36,089 nt of DNA from a virus. Made by a program: the position numbers and the translations under genes. The stretch lies in the IMG/VR virus record IMGVR_UViG_3300031669_000115, positions 1 through 36,089 of that record; one strand, 5' to 3'. This document shows, piece by piece, positions 1 through 5,143 of this stretch. Numbering within the stretch: the stretch's first letter is position 1; the number at the start of each line of letters is the position of its first letter. Under the pieces are notes generated by a model. The model ran no database searches and was not told where the DNA came from. It saw only the letters and a list, made by a program, of their open reading frames with translations.

Positions 1-556
1 CTACAGTCCCGGTTGTTGGTGATCTGCGCTGTGCGTTGTAGGCATCCTGTCTAGCCACATCTGCCGCGTGTGGGTCGGCCAATCCGCTGTTGTACTTCCT
101 GCGTCGATCCCAATCGACTGAAGCACGCTCACGATCTGCAAGCATGGTTGGCGAGTCCTCTTTTAAGTACCGGCCACCGAGCAGGTAGAATTCCTCATAA
201 GGGTTAGCTGTCCAGTCGTGCTTGCCCTTCCAATTCTGTTCCAACTGCATACACACGCCTTGAGGGTTGATTATACACAGCTCCAAGTCCATCATCCAGT
301 CCACATCTACGCGACACGCCAGCGTTATCTTGGAGTGGTCCAGATCCGCCAGCCGCACACCGTGGAACGAGTAGTCGATAAGCTCTATCTTCTCTGGCTT
401 TGGCATCTTGGCTTCCATACGCTCTAGCCCTTCAACCAATATGCCGCGCGCCAAAGTAGTTATAGCACACTCCTTGATCTTCGCAGCATCTCGCAACCGG
501 CCAATCAGCGTGCTGGTCATCGGCAATTGAAACGTGTAATCGAATAACTTAGCCAT
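1..556 (-). CDS. Partial CDS, possible ribbon-helix-helix N-terminus
   Basis: This leftward gene starts at ATG 556-554 and stays open for 185 codons until it leaves the window at position 1, so its C-terminus is missing. An AAGGAG Shine-Dalgarno lies about 6 nt upstream, and a TTGACA-N17-TACTAT promoter lies further upstream. I do not recognise the full protein. Residues 8-44 read as a short strand (TFQLP) followed by two helices (STLIGRLRDAAKIKE, ITTLARGILVEGLERME), which resembles an Arc/MetJ-type DNA-binding fold. The rest is Trp/Asp/Arg-rich and unfamiliar. If the fold is right it could be the regulator of the TTAGCTAAC sites next to it; that is inference only. Confidence 0.75.
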   Translation of the reverse strand, partial: MAKLFDYTFQLPMTSTLIGRLRDAAKIKECAITTLARGILVEGLERMEAKMPKPEKIELIDYSFHGVRLADLDHSKITLACRVDVDWMMDLELCIINPQGVCMQLEQNWKGKHDWTANPYEEFYLLGGRYLKEDSPTMLADRERASVDWDRRRKYNSGLADPHAADVARQDAYNAQRRSPTTGTV

Positions 557-604
557 GATTTTCTCCTTGTAAGATTTAACAGGTTAAAACTAACTTGCAG
601 GCCA

Positions 605-633
605 ATAGTAGAGAACAAAAAGTGAAATGTCAA
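605..633 (-). promoter_or_regulatory. Sigma70-like promoter for the 1-556 gene
   Basis: Read leftward, TTGACA (633-628) is followed by 17 bp and TACTAT (610-605), a perfect -35 and a 4/6 -10. Transcription would start near 598, leaving a roughly 40-nt leader that holds GTTAGTTTTAAC-like half sites and the AAGGAG ribosome site of the gene starting at 556. Confidence 0.6.
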
Positions 634-650
634 GAACTATATTAGCGGTA

Positions 651-690
651 TAGGTTGCTCTCACATAGTGGTGTAGGTCGTTCTCACATA
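651..690. repeat. Two 17-bp direct repeats, 23-bp period
   Basis: TAGGTTGCTCTCACATA (651-667) and TAGGTCGTTCTCACATA (674-690) differ at two positions and start 23 bp apart. They sit just upstream of the -35 box of the leftward promoter at 605-633. They could be binding sites for an activator or iteron-type sites; no binder is identified. Confidence 0.55.
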
Positions 691-720
691 TCAGGCTAGT
701 ATGCCGTTAGGTGCCTGTAA

Positions 721-747
721 CGTTAGTTAAAGGGGTCTTAACTAACG
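721..747. repeat. Perfect 10-bp inverted repeat, operator-like
   Basis: CGTTAGTTAA (721-730) is followed by a 7-bp spacer and its exact reverse complement TTAACTAACG (738-747). The arms match the TTAACTAAC core found elsewhere in this intergenic region, which points to a protein-binding dyad rather than a terminator, since no T-tract follows. Confidence 0.6.
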
Positions 748-756
748 GAAAGTGAT

Positions 757-792
757 GTTAGCTAACACTTCGTCGAATTAGCTAACACTTCG
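757..792. repeat. Tandem TTAGCTAACACTTCG repeats, 20-bp period
   Basis: TTAGCTAACACTTCG occurs at 758-772 and again at 778-792, exactly 20 bp apart (about two helical turns). The first copy extends to the palindrome GTTAGCTAAC (757-766). A third related copy, TTAACTAACACTTCG, lies inverted at 1158-1172. Phased copies on one face of the helix suggest cooperative binding. Confidence 0.6.
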
Positions 793-834
793 AAGTTTGT
801 AAGTGCTTGAATTATTGAGTATATTAGAGAGAAC

Positions 835-950
835 TAAAGAACAAAAAATTTCGGGTAGACATTGGGAAAAACAGAGGGCGAAAATGAATATTCGGAAAAA
901 ACGAAAATTTTACCTATCGGTTGCTTTTTGGACTGTTCTTTTGTTCTTTA
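835..950. repeat. 12-bp inverted repeat TAAAGAACAAAA
   Basis: TAAAGAACAAAA (835-846) has its exact reverse complement at 939-950. The arms are 92 bp apart, too far for a simple terminator, and lie in the AT-richest part of the control region. They could be paired protein sites or chance in low-complexity DNA. Confidence 0.35.
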
Positions 951-1096
951 ACACTGTTAGTTGGTACTTAAAAAATCATTTCTGGTCACAACCCGCGCTG
1001 GCCGTGGCTTTCAGAAAAACAGCCTGCTTAAAAAATAGGCAACGCACGGAACAAAAGTATAAGAGGGTATTTCAAACTAACACTTGCCCTCTGTAG
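884..1096 (+). CDS. Possible small membrane protein (doubtful)
   Basis: A 70-residue reading frame starts at ATG 884 with GAGGG five bases upstream. The product would have a basic N-terminus (MNIRKKRK), one hydrophobic segment at about residues 9-29 and a basic tail. It lies on the opposite strand to both neighbours and inside the repeat-rich control region, and I recognise no family. A longer version from GTG 803 has no better ribosome site. It may be chance coding in AT-rich regulatory DNA. Confidence 0.25.
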   Translation: MNIRKKRKFYLSVAFWTVLLFFNTVSWYLKNHFWSQPALAVAFRKTACLKNRQRTEQKYKRVFQTNTCPL

Positions 1097-1145
1097 AGTT
1101 TTGATTAAATGGCTGTTTTTTTAAGCACGGAACAATTTGCCATGC

Positions 1146-1212
1146 TTAACTAACGTACGAAGTGTTAGTTAAAAACCACATTGCGTTAAAAGTTAGCTAA
1201 TAATTAACTAAC
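1146..1212. repeat. Second cluster of TTAACTAAC sites
   Basis: TTAACTAAC (1146-1154) and its reverse complement GTTAGTTAA (1164-1172) form a dyad with a 9-bp spacer. AGTTAGCTAA (1191-1200) and another TTAACTAAC (1204-1212) follow closely. Together with the 721-792 cluster this makes at least seven related sites in about 500 bp. Confidence 0.55.
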
Positions 1213-1323
1213 ACACCAACAATTTACTACAGTACCGCGCGGCACAAGATGTTTGCAGCTTGTAGAATTAACGCGTTAAAACTTAAAGTAGTTTGAGGTT
1301 TAATTCAGGCAGGAATAACAGAC

Positions 1324-1352
1324 GAAAAAAATCCCCGTATTGCACGGGGATT
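1324..1352 (-). terminator. Rho-independent terminator of the 1374-1994 gene
   Basis: AATCCCCGT (1330-1338) and ACGGGGATT (1344-1352) form a perfect 9-bp stem with a 5-nt loop. Read leftward the stem is followed by seven T residues (1330-1324), the classic intrinsic terminator. It begins 22 bp after the stop of the leftward gene ending at 1374. Confidence 0.85.
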
Positions 1353-1373
1353 GAATTATTACAGGGTGAGAGG

Positions 1374-1994
1374 TTATGCGGCTTTTTTCTGATCCTTTGC
1401 GGCATAGAACACTTGCGCCGCTTTTAACGCACCGTCAAATTTCTTTAGCAGTGTTTCGGGCGCACCGTCATCGGTCAGTTGCTTGATGGTCAGGATGAGC
1501 ATTTCCAGTCCGTCAATGGGCTTTGTTGCGCCCTTGATAGCCTTCTTGCCTTCGCTGGCTTCAGGCTTGTCCGTGCTATGGTGCGCGCCCTTTTCAGCTA
1601 CAGCCTTGCCCTTGCCGATCCTTGGCAGGTCGGCTATCCGGTTATACTTGGTTGTGCCATCGTTGCGACCTTTCAATCGTTCTATAATCTCGGCGCGGCC
1701 CCCGGCTTCTGCTACCTTTTTACCGTTGAAAAATAACCCCATTAGAGCGCGCACATGCACGGCATTACTTCCAGCCATCGCCGTTGCTAGCGTGTTGTAA
1801 TACGCCCATTCGGAGCCTTCGGGAGCAGCGCCCGCCTTTGCCGCTTGTACCACTGGCAGCTTGGCCTTTTGCATGGCTTCGATAAGATCAACAAGGGATT
1901 GTGCTGTTACAGCTTCAGCTGTTGAGAGCTTGCCGCAATCTGCAAATACAGCGGATGCTACATCGTGTAACTTGTTTACATTTTGAGTTTTCAT
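1374..1994 (-). CDS. Hypothetical phage protein, 206 aa
   Basis: I do not recognise this protein. It is mostly helical by composition and rich in Ala and Lys, with an acidic/hydrophobic N-terminal half and a Lys-rich linker around residues 125-160 (GKGKAVAEKG, SEGKKAIKG) leading to a C-terminal helical segment (LEMLILTIKQL) and a Lys/Ala-rich end. No membrane segment is seen. ATG 1994 is preceded by AAAGGT. It is second in a two-gene leftward operon with the 2067-2276 gene, and an intrinsic terminator follows it. The basic linker would suit a nucleic-acid or host-protein binder expressed early, but this is only a guess. Confidence 0.8.
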   Translation of the reverse strand: MKTQNVNKLHDVASAVFADCGKLSTAEAVTAQSLVDLIEAMQKAKLPVVQAAKAGAAPEGSEWAYYNTLATAMAGSNAVHVRALMGLFFNGKKVAEAGGRAEIIERLKGRNDGTTKYNRIADLPRIGKGKAVAEKGAHHSTDKPEASEGKKAIKGATKPIDGLEMLILTIKQLTDDGAPETLLKKFDGALKAAQVFYAAKDQKKAA

Positions 1995-2017
1995 GATAGT
2001 ACCTTTCGATAGTTAGT

Positions 2018-2061
2018 GGCCAACATTGGCCCGATAGCGCACGGGTTAGGCATACGCTATC
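2018..2061 (-). other. Structured intergenic leader (two dyads)
   Basis: Between the stop of the 2067-2276 gene and the start of the 1374-1994 gene lie two dyads: GATAGCG/CGCTATC (2033-2039, 2055-2061, 15-nt loop) and GGCCAA-CA-TTGGCC (2018-2031). Neither is followed by a T-tract, so they look like RNA structures that could stabilise the transcript or tune translation of the downstream gene. Confidence 0.4.
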
Positions 2062-2066
2062 AGACT

Positions 2067-2276
2067 TTACTGTGTGAATTTAAGATAATCCGCATGGAGT
2101 ACACCAATGGAATACGCAATAGACTTTTTAGCCCACATGAAGGCGGCATCATAGTTGCCTAAATCATATTGCTTGTTGGCATCCGCTAAGCAAAAGCGCG
2201 CGGATTTGTCTAGTTGCACAGCGCCTAGATGCTTGCGCGCTGTAATGATTGCAGCATTAGCACGTGTGGATAGCAC
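2067..2276 (-). CDS. Small hypothetical protein, 69 aa
   Basis: This leftward gene starts at GTG 2276-2274, chosen because AAGGA lies about 6 nt upstream and no ATG is better placed. The product is a small all-helical protein; its second half (YDLGNYDAAFMWAKKSIAYS) resembles a single TPR-like helical hairpin, but one hairpin is too little to assign a family. It is first in the operon behind the strong promoter at 2321-2348. Its 5' leader shares the 14-bp element TAACTATCGAAAGG with the next gene (2297-2284 and 2015-2002). Confidence 0.7.
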   Translation of the reverse strand: MLSTRANAAIITARKHLGAVQLDKSARFCLADANKQYDLGNYDAAFMWAKKSIAYSIGVLHADYLKFTQ

Positions 2277-2320
2277 AATAGTTCCTTTCGATAGTTATGT
2301 AGCGACTTGCTACAGTTCCC

Positions 2321-2348
2321 ACTATACTCTTTTGTTAGCTAATGTCAA
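2321..2348 (-). promoter_or_regulatory. Strong promoter with embedded TTAGCTAA operator
   Basis: Read leftward, TTGACA (2348-2343), a 16-bp spacer and TATAGT (2326-2321) form a near-consensus sigma70 promoter for the 2276-1374 operon. The spacer contains the palindrome TTAGCTAA (2335-2342), the same core repeated in the 557-1373 region. A protein bound there would block RNA polymerase, so this is the best direct evidence that the repeat is an operator. Confidence 0.75.
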
Positions 2349-2393
2349 TATGCTATCTAGTCTTAACTCGTTAAATCTAAAGAATTCTTTCAT

Positions 2394-2430
2394 CTCGCAG
2401 ATGGGGGGCAGGGGGGAAAAGGGCTGCGAG
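2394..2430. other. G-rich hairpin, possible quadruplex or terminator
   Basis: CTCGCAG (2394-2400) and CTGCGAG (2424-2430) pair perfectly around a 23-nt loop made of G6, G6 and G3 runs, which could form a G-quadruplex on the + strand. A 12-bp palindrome AAAGAATTCTTT (2379-2390) is adjacent. It lies after the three-gene leftward operon ending at 2475 and before the next leftward promoter, so it may end or slow transcription, although there is no T-tract. Confidence 0.4.
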
Positions 2431-2474
2431 GCTATCATCATCTCATGCAGTCACATATAATTTTTTCAAGTTTT

Positions 2475-2753
2475 CTACTTAACTAACAAATACTGTGCCT
2501 CAACAAACCGCTTCGCTTCTTCAACCGGCATCCAATCTATAATCTGCAGGGCCATCCGCTGTGCTGGTGGATCACTGCGAGATGCTACAACCCTCCACAA
2601 AATTCTACAGTCGAGTCCAGACATACTCAATGTTGCAACCTTCCAGTTCCGAGTGATTAAATGATGCACAACATCCCGAGTCATACACCATAACTCCAAA
2701 CTACCACTATCTATAAGGTCTTTCGACTCAACCCAATAAAGTTCCTCACCCAT
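2475..2753 (-). CDS. Small paralog 3 of a tandem trio
   Basis: The last of three adjacent leftward genes that look like paralogs. I chose ATG 2753 because it overlaps the stop of the preceding gene (TGATG) and follows a GGGGGGAG ribosome site; GTG 2756 is one codon upstream. The 92-aa product is Trp-rich and ends in EEAKRFVEAQYLLVK, almost the same ending as its neighbour (EEAKRFVEAQYILMRGE). It starts MGEELYWVESK, comparable to MDEELVWSWKES in the neighbour. Function is unknown. The stop overlaps a TTAACTAAC site (2479-2487). One-base overlap implies translational coupling. Confidence 0.75.
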   Translation of the reverse strand: MGEELYWVESKDLIDSGSLELWCMTRDVVHHLITRNWKVATLSMSGLDCRILWRVVASRSDPPAQRMALQIIDWMPVEEAKRFVEAQYLLVK

Positions 2754-2980
2754 CACTCCCCCCTCATCAAAATGTACTGTGCCTCAACAAACCGCTTCGC
2801 TTCTTCGATCGTCTCAACCGGACAGACATCCAAAGTTGCTAACTTCTCCAGCGCATAGCGAAATTCCCCGTTTATTCGGTGTGAGGTAACTGCGCCGACA
2901 AACTTCAGATCAGCAGAGTATAAAAACCACTGCTGGAACATCTCGCTTTCTTTCCAACTCCAAACCAGTTCCTCATCCAT
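2753..2980 (-). CDS. Small paralog 2 of a tandem trio
   Basis: Middle gene of the trio, 75 aa from ATG 2980; a GTG one codon upstream is also possible. GGAGGGG is the ribosome site. It begins MDEELVWSWKES and ends with the shared EEAKRFVEAQY motif. The central part (F-Y-S-A-D-L-K-F-V-G-A-V) looks like beta strands before the terminal helix, a small alpha/beta fold. It follows the stop of the 2984-3223 gene directly. Function is unknown; position in a promoter-proximal leftward operon suggests an early host-takeover or accessory role. Confidence 0.75.
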   Translation of the reverse strand: MDEELVWSWKESEMFQQWFLYSADLKFVGAVTSHRINGEFRYALEKLATLDVCPVETIEEAKRFVEAQYILMRGE

Positions 2981-2983
2981 CAC

Positions 2984-3223
2984 TCACCCCTCCAATAAAC
3001 TCTGGTTCCCGATAAACTGCTTCGTCTCTTCAAGCGTGTCTGCGATCTTCCCCAGCTTCTCGGTCTTGAATCCATGGAACCTTTCAACAGAAAGATCCTT
3101 GAGATACACGCGATAGGCTCCGTACCACACGTAGTAGCACAAGTCATTAGACCCTTGGGGGCGCACAGCATCGCTCACCCACATCCCGGGCAGCGGTATT
3201 TGCTTAAACGGATCAACCTTCAT
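2984..3223 (-). CDS. Small paralog 1 of a tandem trio
   Basis: First gene of the trio, 79 aa from ATG 3223 with GGAG upstream. The C-terminal EETKQFIGNQSLLEG is a diverged form of the EEAKRFVEAQY ending of the next two genes, and the strand-rich middle (CYYVWYGAYRVYLKDLS) matches their layout. All three genes begin after a similar GGAGTGAGTGATG-type leader, which supports descent by tandem duplication. The TTGACA-N17-TAAAGT promoter at 3257-3285 drives it. No known family is recognised. Confidence 0.75.
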   Translation of the reverse strand: MKVDPFKQIPLPGMWVSDAVRPQGSNDLCYYVWYGAYRVYLKDLSVERFHGFKTEKLGKIADTLEETKQFIGNQSLLEG

Positions 3224-3256
3224 CACTCACTCCAAATTTTATTTTTGATGCTTGCT

Positions 3257-3285
3257 ACTTTACACCCTAATATACCCTCTGTCAA
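3257..3285 (-). promoter_or_regulatory. Leftward promoter of the small-paralog operon
   Basis: Read leftward, TTGACA (3285-3280) is separated by 17 bp from TAAAGT (3262-3257). Transcription would start about 30 nt upstream of the first of the three paralogous genes. Its -35 box lies only 20 bp from the -35 box of the rightward promoter at 3306. Confidence 0.7.
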
Positions 3286-3305
3286 ATTTATTTCTTGCGC
3301 CGTGC

Positions 3306-3334
3306 TTGACACGCACCCTCTTTTACTTTATCGT
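3306..3334 (+). promoter_or_regulatory. Rightward promoter at the start of the structural arm
   Basis: TTGACA (3306-3311), a 17-bp spacer and TATCGT (3329-3334) form a good sigma70-like promoter. The expected start near 3341 is only about 2 nt before the ATG at 3343, so the first gene would be translated from a leaderless or nearly leaderless message. It is the only rightward promoter I see ahead of the packaging genes. Confidence 0.65.
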
Positions 3335-3342
3335 GCAGCCCC

Positions 3343-3570
3343 ATGGCTAAGAAAACACTAAAATACTGTCCGGACTGTGGTGAGGAAATTCCCGTCTCTG
3401 AGTTCGGAAACAACATCCGCAATCCCGGCGGACTGGCAACCTATTGCCGGATGCACTCGCAGATACGCGTAAGGGCGTGGAAAGACGCCAACCCTGAGAT
3501 GGTCAAGGCCCAGATGATACGGTATGTGAACCGCGTGAAAAAACGCAACAGATCGGAGGGGAAGAGATGA
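3343..3570 (+). CDS. Small zinc-ribbon-like protein
   Basis: A 75-aa basic protein with a probable zinc site: C9-x2-C12 (CPDC) and C35-x2-H38 (YCRMH). The pattern GEEIPVSEF...GGLATYC resembles the zinc-binding N-terminus seen in phage endonuclease VII-type and HNH-associated proteins, but the nuclease part is absent. A Lys/Arg-rich helix forms the C-terminus, so DNA or RNA binding is plausible. No Shine-Dalgarno precedes ATG 3343, and the promoter at 3306-3334 would start the message almost at the ATG. The stop overlaps the next start (ATGA, 3567-3570). Confidence 0.75.
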   Translation: MAKKTLKYCPDCGEEIPVSEFGNNIRNPGGLATYCRMHSQIRVRAWKDANPEMVKAQMIRYVNRVKKRNRSEGKR

Positions 3571-3842
3571 GCGCGAGAGACTATCTGTTGGGTGCCGCAC
3601 AGATAATGGACGAACGCGGCCAGACTTACGATACCCCCGGCGGAGAGCGCAGCATGGGCAAGGCCGTGGCGGCGTTCAACATGATCACTGGACACACGCT
3701 GAAAGAAAGCGAAGGCTGGCTGCTGTTGCAGGTGCTCAAGGATGTGCGCCAGTGGTCGAGGGTTGACTTCCACAAGGACAGCGCGGATGATTGCGTTGCG
3801 TACGCCGCACTTAAAGCAGAGGCGCTTGAGAGCGGCAAGTAG
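3567..3842 (+). CDS. DUF6378-like phage protein
   Basis: The 91-aa sequence carries the family-like core ERGQTYDTPGGERSM, followed by AVAAFNMITG, ESEGWLLLQVLKDVRQWS and DSADDCVAYAALKAEAL, which I recognise as the DUF6378 pattern found in many phages. Function is not established; the conserved acidic and His/Asp residues and helical make-up recall small phage nucleotide-handling proteins, which is speculation. It overlaps the zinc-ribbon gene by 4 nt, implying coupled translation. Confidence 0.75.
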   Translation: MSARDYLLGAAQIMDERGQTYDTPGGERSMGKAVAAFNMITGHTLKESEGWLLLQVLKDVRQWSRVDFHKDSADDCVAYAALKAEALESGK

Positions 3843-3864
3843 TTTAATTTTTAAGGAGAAAACC

Positions 3865-4113
3865 ATGCACTATCGTAACGGCAGGGAAGCAAAGAATGGC
3901 GATGAGATTGTTCAGATCGACAGCCAAGGTAAGATCACCCACGTTGGTGTGCTGATTCGCGCAGTGGCAGGAAATGATTACTGCAATGGCATCATCGTGG
4001 ATGACCGCACACAAGCATTTAGTGGTGCCTGCATGTGTGACTGTTTGCACATGGACGACATCGCATCGATGCTGGCAGAAAAAGGTCTGGAGAAGCGACC
4101 AGCTGGTAAGTAA
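3865..4113 (+). CDS. Small hypothetical protein, 82 aa
   Basis: ATG 3865 is chosen because AAGGAG lies 6 nt upstream; an upstream frame extension would run antilogically through the preceding gene. The product starts MHYRNGREAKNGDEIVQID, then strand-rich segments (THVGVLIRAV, CNGIIVDD) and a Cys/His patch (CMCDCLHMDD), suggesting a small SH3-like barrel with a possible metal site. I recognise no family. It sits directly before the small terminase gene. Confidence 0.7.
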   Translation: MHYRNGREAKNGDEIVQIDSQGKITHVGVLIRAVAGNDYCNGIIVDDRTQAFSGACMCDCLHMDDIASMLAEKGLEKRPAGK

Positions 4114-4115
4114 AG

Positions 4116-4586
4116 ATGAACGGACTGGAAGCACTTGAGGAAGACTTCACCGACGAGGAGTTGTTTCAGCCACCGGCGGTGATTGAGGAAGTGCAGGAAT
4201 TTCAGCTGCAGGACCCATCACGTCTTTCATTCCCTCCAAGTCTTCCCATCGAACTGGCCATGCGCGAGCAGCCGGTCAAGATAATCTGCGAGAGCTACAA
4301 CATCACGCGCGAGCACTACGAGGCACTGTGCGAAAATAAACGCTTCGTCAAGGCGATCGAGAGCGCCATCGGCATGTTGGAGAAGGATGGATATACGTTC
4401 CGTGCGAAGGCTGGTCTGCAGGCAGAGAACGTGATCGGCACATCTTACGCGATGATTCAGGACCCGCGCACCCCTGCCAACGTCAGGGCGGATCTGATCA
4501 AGGCTACGGTCAAGTGGGCCGGCTACGAGCCGAAGGACACAGGCACCGCGAACGCCAATAACTTCCAGATCAACATCAACCTATAG
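4116..4586 (+). CDS. Terminase small subunit (putative)
   Basis: Small terminases recognise phage DNA and hand it to the large subunit for cutting and packaging. This 156-aa protein has an acidic N-terminus, a helical DNA-binding-like middle (ELAMREQPVKIICESYNITREHYEAL, residues about 46-71) and a helical oligomerisation-like stretch (TFRAKAGLQAENVIGTSYAMI), then PANVRADLIKATVKWAGYEP, typical of phage TerS proteins. It lies two small genes upstream of the large subunit. Only 2 nt separate it from the previous stop, with a weak GGTAAG ribosome site. Assigned mainly by pattern and position. Confidence 0.7.
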   Translation: MNGLEALEEDFTDEELFQPPAVIEEVQEFQLQDPSRLSFPPSLPIELAMREQPVKIICESYNITREHYEALCENKRFVKAIESAIGMLEKDGYTFRAKAGLQAENVIGTSYAMIQDPRTPANVRADLIKATVKWAGYEPKDTGTANANNFQININL

Positions 4587-4595
4587 GAGATAAAC

Positions 4596-4793
4596 ATGCT
4601 TACTCAAGAACAAGCACAAATACTGTGTGATGCCCACGAGATATATTCGCTGCTGGAGAACGAAGAAGAGATTGAACTGCTTGAATCTAACAATCCAGAA
4701 CTGCTTGAGGCATACTATGCGTTGCATCGTCTTGCAGCAGGGGCAGACACAGTAACAGAAGGCACCGATGGGTGTGAGCAAGAGAAGGTCTAA
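4596..4793 (+). CDS. Small acidic hypothetical protein, 65 aa
   Basis: ATG 4596 follows TAGGAGATAAAC. The product is very acidic and helical (LLENEEEIELLESNNPELLEAYYALHRL) with no membrane segment and no recognised family. It lies between the two terminase genes, where phages often carry small accessory genes. Its tight spacing and clear ribosome site support it being expressed. Confidence 0.65.
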   Translation: MLTQEQAQILCDAHEIYSLLENEEEIELLESNNPELLEAYYALHRLAAGADTVTEGTDGCEQEKV

Positions 4794-4812
4794 TTAACAG
4801 GAGGAGAAAACC

Positions 4813-5142
4813 ATGAGCATTGAAATCGAGCAGGAAATACAAGAGAAGGGTCTGACAGCACCACGTGTGACACCCGCAGATATTGAAGCAAACATAGTCG
4901 GGGAATACTGCTTCACAGCAGAGCAAGCCACAAAAGGATGTCCGCAACTTGATTCGTTGCGACTCCTGACATTTTGCGTTCTGGTGTTGAAAAACGGGTT
5001 TACTGTGACAGGGGAAAGTGCCTGCGCAAGCCCGGAGAATTTTGACGCAGAACTTGGGCGCAAGATTGCGCGCGCAAACGCTGTGAATAAAATCTGGCCG
5101 CTGATGGGCTATGCACTCAAAGAGAATTTAGCTGGAAAATAA
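4813..5142 (+). CDS. Phage Gp49/Gp66-like family protein
   Basis: The 109-aa protein matches the pattern of the phage gp49 (N4) / gp66 (Sf6) family: VTPADIEANIVGEYCFTA at the start, CVLVLKNGFTVTGESAC in the middle, then NFDAELGRKIARANAVNKIWPLMGYALKENL at the end. The role of this family is not known to me; it is common near packaging genes of podophages. AGGAGGAG lies 8 nt before ATG 4813. The large terminase starts one base after its stop codon, so the two are likely co-translated. Confidence 0.85.
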   Translation: MSIEIEQEIQEKGLTAPRVTPADIEANIVGEYCFTAEQATKGCPQLDSLRLLTFCVLVLKNGFTVTGESACASPENFDAELGRKIARANAVNKIWPLMGYALKENLAGK

Positions 5143-5143
5143 T

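Larger units (their letters stand above)
557..1373. other. 818-bp AT-rich control region
   Basis: Between two leftward genes lies an AT-rich stretch with no convincing long gene. It contains the promoter of the 1-556 gene, a pair of 17-bp direct repeats (651-690), many TTAACTAAC/TTAGCTAAC sites (721-747, 757-792, 1146-1172, 1191-1212), a 12-bp inverted repeat (835-846 with 939-950), one possible small membrane-protein ORF (884-1096) and a terminator (1324-1352). Repeated sites, AT-richness and inverted repeats would fit a replication origin or a repressor-controlled switch; the sequence alone does not decide. Confidence 0.6.

Noticed and set aside
651-792. CRISPR-like array
   Set aside because: Only two copies of each repeat, short period without spacer-length unique segments, and no cas genes.
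3742-3864. N-terminal extension of the 82-aa gene
   Set aside because: It overlaps the DUF6378-like gene in another frame, and the AAGGAG site points to ATG 3865.
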